From contig CAIIXF020000005.1 in assembly GCA_903813345.2 (NCBI GenBank), forward strand, positions 12,095,375 to 12,159,374: a stretch of DNA of 64,000 bases. Reading direction: 5' to 3'. The stretch comes from Owenia fusiformis. Lineage: Eukaryota; Annelida; Polychaeta; Sabellida; Oweniidae. Each line of letters starts with the position of its first letter. Within the stretch, counting starts at the first letter, position 1. This document shows, one piece after another, positions 58,345 to 64,000 of the stretch. The translations under genes and the position numbers were made by a program. The notes below the pieces were generated by a model that was given only the letters and a program-made list of their open reading frames with translations, was not told the origin of the DNA and ran no database searches.

Positions 58345-59580
58345 ATTTCACAATTGTCATCAGAAGAATATCATGGCTGGTTTTGATCCCTATTTCTCAA
58401 CCATTATCTGGAAGTAATGTACCCAAATATTCTCAAAAGTACTCGTTGGCATAAGCTGTGCCCTCAAAACCCAGGTATCCCGTTATCAAAATCCCCCTTT
58501 AAGAAGTGAATGGTTCATTATTAGAGTGGTTCATGTTATTTTGGGTTTTTAAACCTGGCTTATATTAGAATGGTTCCTCTTTATTAATACTATACAGACA
58601 TATATAATTTGTATCATAAGATTTTGACTCAGACTGACACAACAGAAATTGTCACAGGAGGATGGCAATAGCGCATAATAGACTAGATGCAAGTAGACAT
58701 AATCTTGATTAACATCATTAAATATTCGACAAAATCCAGTCAAAGTGATGTCATATTTGAAATCTACATGTTAAAGTACATCTAGAAATATGGTTTTGAA
58801 AATCATTTATCAACTTTTTAAATTTTTTTAAAAAAAGTGACTTCTTGTTGGGAAGATTCTCCATTGACCCCATATTATAAAATCACAAATGAGTGTACAA
58901 ATACCTCAGAATCACACAAATGTATTGAGAATGTTGAGCCATTTGCGATCCTTTGCCATGTTGATATTAAGTTGCATTTACAAACTTGTTATTTTCATCA
59001 TTGAACTGAATCCTAAAACTTAATGTACTCCTACAGCTAGCAAATTAATTTAATCATTTTGACAGTTTTGAAAATGTAAAAAGGCTCTTTACAAAATAAT
59101 AATGCACTTCTCATTCAGGTAATTTCAATTCAATAGATACACCGGGGCCTTCAATAACTGCAACAAGAGATTGGGTCTTCTAACATTAACATTAAATAAA
59201 TATCAGTTATTTGTTTTTACCACAACCTCCATCTCCAAATCCCCTAACACATGTATTAAAAATATCATAACAAACAATATACAGTAAACAAGTATTTGAT
59301 ATAGTTTCTGGGCATCTCACAATAATATTTCAGTTTGACTGAATAATCATTCAAATTGTTATTAATGAAATACAGAAAGCTCCAAAAAGCAAAGTTGAAT
59401 TTAAAAAAAAATATACATGTATATTAAATATGCTTTCAGATTGAACATCCATAAAGTCTCCTGGCCCAACCCATCACAGGTGTGTGTTTGTTATAATAGA
59501 TGATACATACTCAAGAACAACTGAAGCAAAATGAAATGGAGCACAATAAACTGCAATAGAAAGTTACATTTGGAAGTCCC
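58345..59580. other. Upstream region of the GPCR gene; no other gene seen
   Basis: AT-rich. It should contain the promoter and any 5' non-coding exon of the receptor gene, but I cannot place a TATA box or start site with confidence. Confidence 0.5.
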
Positions 59581-60870
59581 ATGATACCCACCATGACACC
59601 AACTGGATACAACAACACAGGAGTAACATTTCTTTATGAGGAATTTACAAACATATCTCTGACAAATTCAACAATAAAAGACAATGATAAAGAGACTTAT
59701 TTGTTGGCTTACAGAATTAGTCAATATATAGCTCTTTATTTCTTGCCAATACTTGGAATTGTAGGACTAATTGGCAACATTTTAAGTTTCATTGTATTTG
59801 TAACAAGCTTTTTATCGAAACTATCTTCCAGTGTTTACCTTGCTGCATTGGCTGTGTCTGACTCTGGCTTCCTCATTACAGTGATAATAATGAACTGGCT
59901 GCCATATGTTAATGTACAAATTATACACAAGCCTGCTATTTGTCAGATTACACTTTTTGTCTCTTCTGTGTGTGGTTTTCTGTCTGTTTGGTATGTGGTT
60001 GGTTTCACGGTTGAGCGCTATATTGCTGTATGCTATCCAATGAAGAGAAACTTTATGTGTACAACTAAAAGGGCCAAAATTGTAGTTATATCTCTTGGAA
60101 TATATGCTATAGTTTCCTATTCATACATGCTATGGATGCATATGGTAATTGGTAATCAATGTGTACTCATCCCTATTCACATTCCAGCATTTTCAATCTT
60201 TCAGTACATTGATATTTTTACAACACTTATTATTCCAACTTTAGCACTTTTTATTATGAACTCTAGAATTAGCTTTCAAATCATATATTTCTTCAAAGAG
60301 AGGAAGGTTTTGACTCAGGCAGTAAGAACCTCAATTAAAAAGCCAAAGTCATGGAACACACAAGACAGTTCAAGATTGGCTCAAATGAAGATAACAAAAA
60401 TGTTGCTTGTGGTGTCAACAGTTTTTCTTCTACTTAATCTACCCGCCCATGCTATTCGTCTTCAAGCAACACTGATTCAAGTGTTGAAAATAAGAACTGG
60501 TTCGCATCTTGAATCTGTGCTTCAAGGGTATTTTCAATTACTTTTCTATCTTAACTTTGGGATCAATTTCTTTCTGTACAGTTTCTGTGGCAAAAATTTT
60601 CGCCTTGCGACTACAAAGATGTTTCGAAATACATACCACAATTTGTGTCAGCGTAAAATACGTGAGCGTTATTCATTGGTAACACGCTGGGGGAACACAA
60701 ACAATCGACATGACACTTCCCCACCACAGGGATCATCGACAAGGAACACCTTAACAACGGAATCAAACCACCCACAGAATGCTTTCAATATGGGAACAAT
60801 GTACTTTAATGGCAAATCATATAGTGTCAAGTCACACAAATATCATCGAAACTCTTCAGAACTGATCTGA
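59581..60870 (+). CDS. Rhodopsin-class (family A) peptide-type GPCR, single exon
   Basis: A 429-residue seven-helix receptor of the plasma membrane. The N-terminus has three N-glycosylation sequons (N11, N24, N29). TM1 has GN (65-66), TM2 LAVSD with the conserved Asp94, Cys121 and Cys194 can form the extracellular disulfide, ERY (145-147) replaces DRY, TM5 has P219, TM6 FLLLNLP (282-288) has Asn at the usual toggle Trp, and TM7 has NFFLY (329-333) for NPxxY, then FR of helix 8. The ~85-residue tail is Ser/Thr-rich. The pattern resembles invertebrate neuropeptide receptors (FMRFamide/TRH-receptor-like), but the ligand is unknown. Met5 (59593) has the better Kozak context (caccATGa), so translation may start there. 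No introns within the frame. Confidence 0.93.
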   Translation: MIPTMTPTGYNNTGVTFLYEEFTNISLTNSTIKDNDKETYLLAYRISQYIALYFLPILGIVGLIGNILSFIVFVTSFLSKLSSSVYLAALAVSDSGFLITVIIMNWLPYVNVQIIHKPAICQITLFVSSVCGFLSVWYVVGFTVERYIAVCYPMKRNFMCTTKRAKIVVISLGIYAIVSYSYMLWMHMVIGNQCVLIPIHIPAFSIFQYIDIFTTLIIPTLALFIMNSRISFQIIYFFKERKVLTQAVRTSIKKPKSWNTQDSSRLAQMKITKMLLVVSTVFLLLNLPAHAIRLQATLIQVLKIRTGSHLESVLQGYFQLLFYLNFGINFFLYSFCGKNFRLATTKMFRNTYHNLCQRKIRERYSLVTRWGNTNNRHDTSPPQGSSTRNTLTTESNHPQNAFNMGTMYFNGKSYSVKSHKYHRNSSELI

Positions 60871-61376
60871 ATTTGGAGTATTGCCCATGGTTAATTTGGT
60901 GCCTCTGTAATTTGATGTGTTCACAATTCAGGTTGAAAGCGTTATGTTCATTTTGGTATATGATGTATATTACCTTGGTGACAAAAATGAATTTAACTGT
61001 AAAATTCATCAAATTAAACAGCCCCATATCAACCATCAGTACAGTTTAATGAAAAAGGGTAAATATATAGACAAGGAAAGTTCATAAAATTCTCAATGGA
61101 AGGAAATGTCAAATGCATTTTGCAAAATCACATATCAGTATGGTATGTGTAAGAAATTATGGTCTGAATATTGTATGTATGTATGAAGTGTTTAATATTT
61201 TTTGACTATTAGGTGTAATTCAATATCTGTAATTATAGAAGCTTTAAAATTGTTTATGGAAAAAGTGAATTAATAATTCTTCATAGAAAATTCATTCAAA
61301 CTCGAACTCACCAAACTGCTTAACTTGGTTAAGAATTTACATAAATTTACATATTATAAATAAATATTAAACACAG
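60871..61376 (+). other. Probable 3' UTR and downstream region of the GPCR
   Basis: ATTAAA at about 61013 and AATAAA at about 61359 are candidate poly(A) signals on the receptor strand. No other feature before the SINE. Confidence 0.4.
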
Positions 61377-61485
61377 GGAGAACACGCGTCTCGAACCCAC
61401 AACCTCGTGGTTACGGCGCCTAGCCTGAACGTGCCGGCGCTCAAGCCCTCTCGGCCAACTCGACAACCCGAAAAAAAGGTTGTTT
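61377..61485 (-). repeat. tRNA-derived SINE
   Basis: On the minus strand an A-box-like 'gttggccgagagggc' (about 61446-61460) and B-box-like 'ggttcgagacgcg' (about 61385-61397) sit in a tRNA-Leu/Ser-like head with a long variable region ('caggctaggcgccgtaacca'). It lacks proper acceptor-stem pairing and leads into AT-rich sequence, so it is a SINE and not a tRNA gene. A truncated relative lies at 24121-24202. Confidence 0.75.
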
Positions 61486-61554
61486 TGTTAGTCGATCTGA
61501 CTAGAGGCAGCTGAAGTTAACGTTCAGACACACCAGAGAAAGCACCCTACCCTT

Positions 61555-61605
61555 TTTTATCCCTTTGGCACTAGCGCTTATATATCCCTACACATACACA
61601 CATTG
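61555..61605 (-). repeat. Short fragment resembling the start of repeat R
   Basis: The reverse complement 'atataagcgctagtgccaaa' with 'ggga' matches the first bases of R (for example near 36760). Only about 30 bp match. Confidence 0.35.
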
Positions 61606-61609
61606 CTCA

Positions 61610-62625
61610 ACTGAGAAATATAGACCAAAGAGCAGGTATTATATTAACTAATATATACCGCAGGGCTAGGCACAAACATTTTCTGTTTCCGAAAGCTTTT
61701 GTACCTTGCCCTAATTATAAGGTATGTATTCATTGATGTAACACCTGTATTATGATTCAAACATGAAACTCACCAAAATCTTTTCAAATTCATAATCGCC
61801 CACCATTAATACGACTCCCATTATGAAGTCACACATTATTCATATTACCAGGTGCTGTCTCGACGAATACATACTGGGTGAAATATCGACTTTTACAGTT
61901 TATAGAAGGCGTGAATACAGTCATGTTCGAATTTATAATATTGCTAGTGTTGTATATAATATTGTTTTGAGATTCTGAGAGAAATATTATAAACAATTTA
62001 TATTTTTTGTGAAGATTTTATGTGTGTTACATTTATTCATACATAAAACATAAATGTGCTCATTTTAATTTAAATAAATATTTAACCTATGAAAACCTAT
62101 TTTGTGTGACATTATTATTCAGTATTTTATTCCAAGCTGTGAAATTATGTTCAAAATAAGAAACCTTAATAATTGTGAAATAAATACTCAACTTTATTCC
62201 CAAATGGAAACAATAATAAAGCTTACCTGACAATAAAGCTTACCTGACTATAAAGAGTAGAAAGAAGCCTCATAAGGAATTAATAACAAAACTCACCTGA
62301 TGGAGTAGAAAGAACAGCCTTCTGAGTAGCAAAACCACACCAACCTACTGTAAAAAAAATGTAAACAATAATTAGTGCACATCTTATCTGGAAGTGTCAA
62401 TCAAAATTAATATATATATATAGCAGTTGCACAGTCAGCCGACAAAACTTCTTATCTGGTATAAGAGATAATTTGTGATGATCATAATAAGATCCAGGAG
62501 AATGTTCTAAAGGAGTCAACACCATTGATGACAATGCAAAGGGATGGCATCTCATTGAAGATCTTATAAGCATCAGATAAGAATGGCAGAACCTCATTTG
62601 ATGGGATAACAATACATCATTTGTG
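61610..62625. other. No gene recognised
   Basis: Includes a short (TA)n at about 62411. The duplicated 'acaataaagcttacctgac' lies near 62215-62250. No coding supported. Confidence 0.5.
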
Positions 62626-62629
62626 TGAT

Positions 62630-63484
62630 CTACATTGAGGTATTGACATAAAAATTGATTTACAGAAGCTTTAGGATAGGCATATTCTACCATTCAAATA
62701 TTTAAGCTAATACTGACTTCTATTTTTATCAACAGATCTTTGAATATCAGTGGTAAATTGTTCATGTGTCCAAGATTCACCATTTTGATCCGCTTTTCAC
62801 CTTCACTATCACATAGACACGAGGGTTGAACTGCAATGGCACCATCCAGAGATTTTGTGGTAGTTCTTTCTAATTCTCCTGCAGTACTTCTTTTAGTGGA
62901 TCAATAGGTTTTGTGGGGATTAACTGCAATAAACTGCTCCAGGTGCCCCCATGTAAGATAGACACAGGGGTTGGCATCTGGCGTATTGGGCAGCAATATA
63001 TCAGGACTGATGAATCTAGAGGTATCCTCCTCCAGTCCAAAGTGACCCTTGCCCGCTGGCTGGGAATGTTAGTGAAGGTAAAAGGTGGATGTAAGAACAT
63101 GTGATTAATAAATAATGAATAGATCAGTATAACATAATACCATAGTGAGTATATACTAATATAAAACTGTACTAGATATTGAATAAACAGATATCAGAGA
63201 CTGTAGCAGATTTAGTGAACATAATGAATGTTTTATTATTGATCACATAAAATCATTAAAAGTCACATTTTTTTGGAAAAGCAGTTAATCTCGGACACAT
63301 GAACAATTTACCGCTGATATTCAAGATCTGTCCAAAAAATTAGAAGTCAGTATTAGCTTAAATATTTGAATGGTAAAATATGCCTATCCTAAACTTTCTG
63401 TAAATCAATTTTTATGTTAATACCTTAATGTTATGATACTTTTCTAGCCTTTTGAAAAAGTTGCAAAATTTTTGGACCACCCTG
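62630..63484 (-). mobile_element. Decayed Tc1/mariner-superfamily element with long TIRs
   Basis: About 150 bp at 62633-62785 matches 63290-63430 in inverted orientation (shared 'gataggcatatt', 'aaatatttaagctaatact' and 'ggtaaattgttcatgtgtcc'). The right end continues to 'ttttggaccaccctg', a CAGGGTGG-type terminus. The left terminus is missing or diverged, so no TSD can be assigned. Confidence 0.65.
62740..63085 (-). pseudogene. Transposase C-terminal remnant (Tc1/mariner superfamily)
   Basis: The minus-strand frame reads LLPNTPDANP, then TWGHLEQF, resembling the 'PPxSPDLNPxDYxxWGxLE' segment around the last catalytic residue, then NPHKTY, a TGA near 62898, STKRST, and a basic tail GEKRIKMVNLGHM. 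It is short and broken. The assignment rests on that one motif and the surrounding TIRs. Confidence 0.5.
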
Positions 63485-63485
63485 T

Positions 63486-64000
63486 CTGCTGTATATCTTG
63501 GTATTTTAATTGGAGTTGACCCAATATTCAATGACTGGGGTGTAACCAGCAATTGTCAAGGGGTGCAATTGCACCGCCTGGCTACGTCCATGAATGAAAA
63601 CTATTGTCTTCTCCAAAAGACAAAGTTAGTCAGGAAGAAAATTATTTGAAGTTCAGACAATTTGTGGTCCCATTTGTTTGACATTTATAGTGTGTGGTCC
63701 CTTATAAAAAGATAATTAACAAATAGATTACTGGAAGCCAAAGATACCATCTCAAGGGATATTTGCTATATTAACTAAGGATACTTGAAATTATTCAGGT
63801 CTAGTGTCATGAAAGTCATAAAATTGGAAATAACCAGAGGAAGGCAGGTTATTAAAGATGTAGAAATCATCTTATTATGACAGTAAATATCCCAAATTTG
63901 CAGTTGTTAAAAATACTTAAAAATGAATATACTAAATGTAGATTAACATTTTCAATTATGATGCAATCTTGGAATAAAATTTCAATTCATGAATTAATGG
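63486..64000. other. No gene; short 'cctggctacg' fragment
   Basis: 'ggggtgcaattgcacc' followed by 'gcctggctacgtcca' (63559-63590) resembles 'tgcgatcgcacccc' plus 'cctggctacgcca' inside the P arms, so it may be a remnant of the same or a related element. Otherwise nothing supported. Confidence 0.4.

Noticed and set aside
61377-61485. Functional tRNA gene.
   Set aside because: A- and B-box-like sequences are present, but there is no complementary acceptor stem and a diverged, truncated relative exists at 24.1 kb; a SINE is the better call.
62885-63078. Possible plus-strand exon between a 'cctgcag' acceptor and an 'aaggtaaaa' donor.
   Set aside because: It lies inside the arms of a decayed transposon, and the opposite strand carries a transposase-like motif over the same interval.

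Overview
The window looks like intergenic DNA from an AT-rich eukaryotic nuclear genome. I see one intact protein-coding gene in 64 kb, no bacterial-style gene packing, a tRNA-derived SINE, mariner-type transposons and many non-autonomous DNA transposons. The density of short palindromic elements and the single-exon neuropeptide-type GPCR suggest a marine invertebrate, perhaps an echinoderm or another invertebrate deuterostome. That placement is inference; nothing here fixes the species.

Layout. 1-0.6 kb: two transposase C-terminal fragments facing opposite ways. 2-7.3 kb: dispersed repeats and an 85-bp hairpin element with a perfect 8-bp target-site duplication (TSD). 7.6-9.7 kb: a 1.9-kb element (family A) inserted in a remnant of a foldback element (family P). 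12.5-13.1 kb: a 'CAGGCCTGTCAA' element (family C) and a small palindromic element. 15.7-22.2 kb: a 6.5-kb tandem array of four large repeat units whose ends resemble Helentron-type rolling-circle elements. 23-25.3 kb: a MITE, a SINE fragment and dispersed repeats. 26.3-27.9 kb: a Mutator-like element with a 9-bp TSD. 28.8-30.4 kb: two hairpins and a ~1-kb inverted-repeat element. 31.8-35.1 kb: a second C element with a 50-base G run, then a second A element that itself contains an intact P element. 36-41 kb: small tandem and palindromic repeats. 41.4-43.5 kb: a 2.1-kb Transib-like element with an internal array of dyad motifs. 46.3-48.2 kb: a young mariner whose transposase has one premature stop and an apparent spliceosomal intron. 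50.3-50.8 kb: a tandem duplication with a 46-bp inversion in one copy. 52.5-55 kb: nested inverted-repeat elements and a dispersed repeat. 56.4-57.5 kb: a deleted mariner. 59.6-60.9 kb: the GPCR gene. 61.4 kb: a tRNA-derived SINE. 62.6-63.5 kb: a decayed Tc1/mariner-superfamily element.

The only clear host function is the rhodopsin-class peptide receptor. The rest is a record of transposition, including reciprocal nesting (A inside P at 7.6 kb, P inside A at 33.8 kb) and several sites where a paralogous repeat copy supplies the empty site and fixes the insertion boundaries. Most of the short open frames in the window are uninformative.
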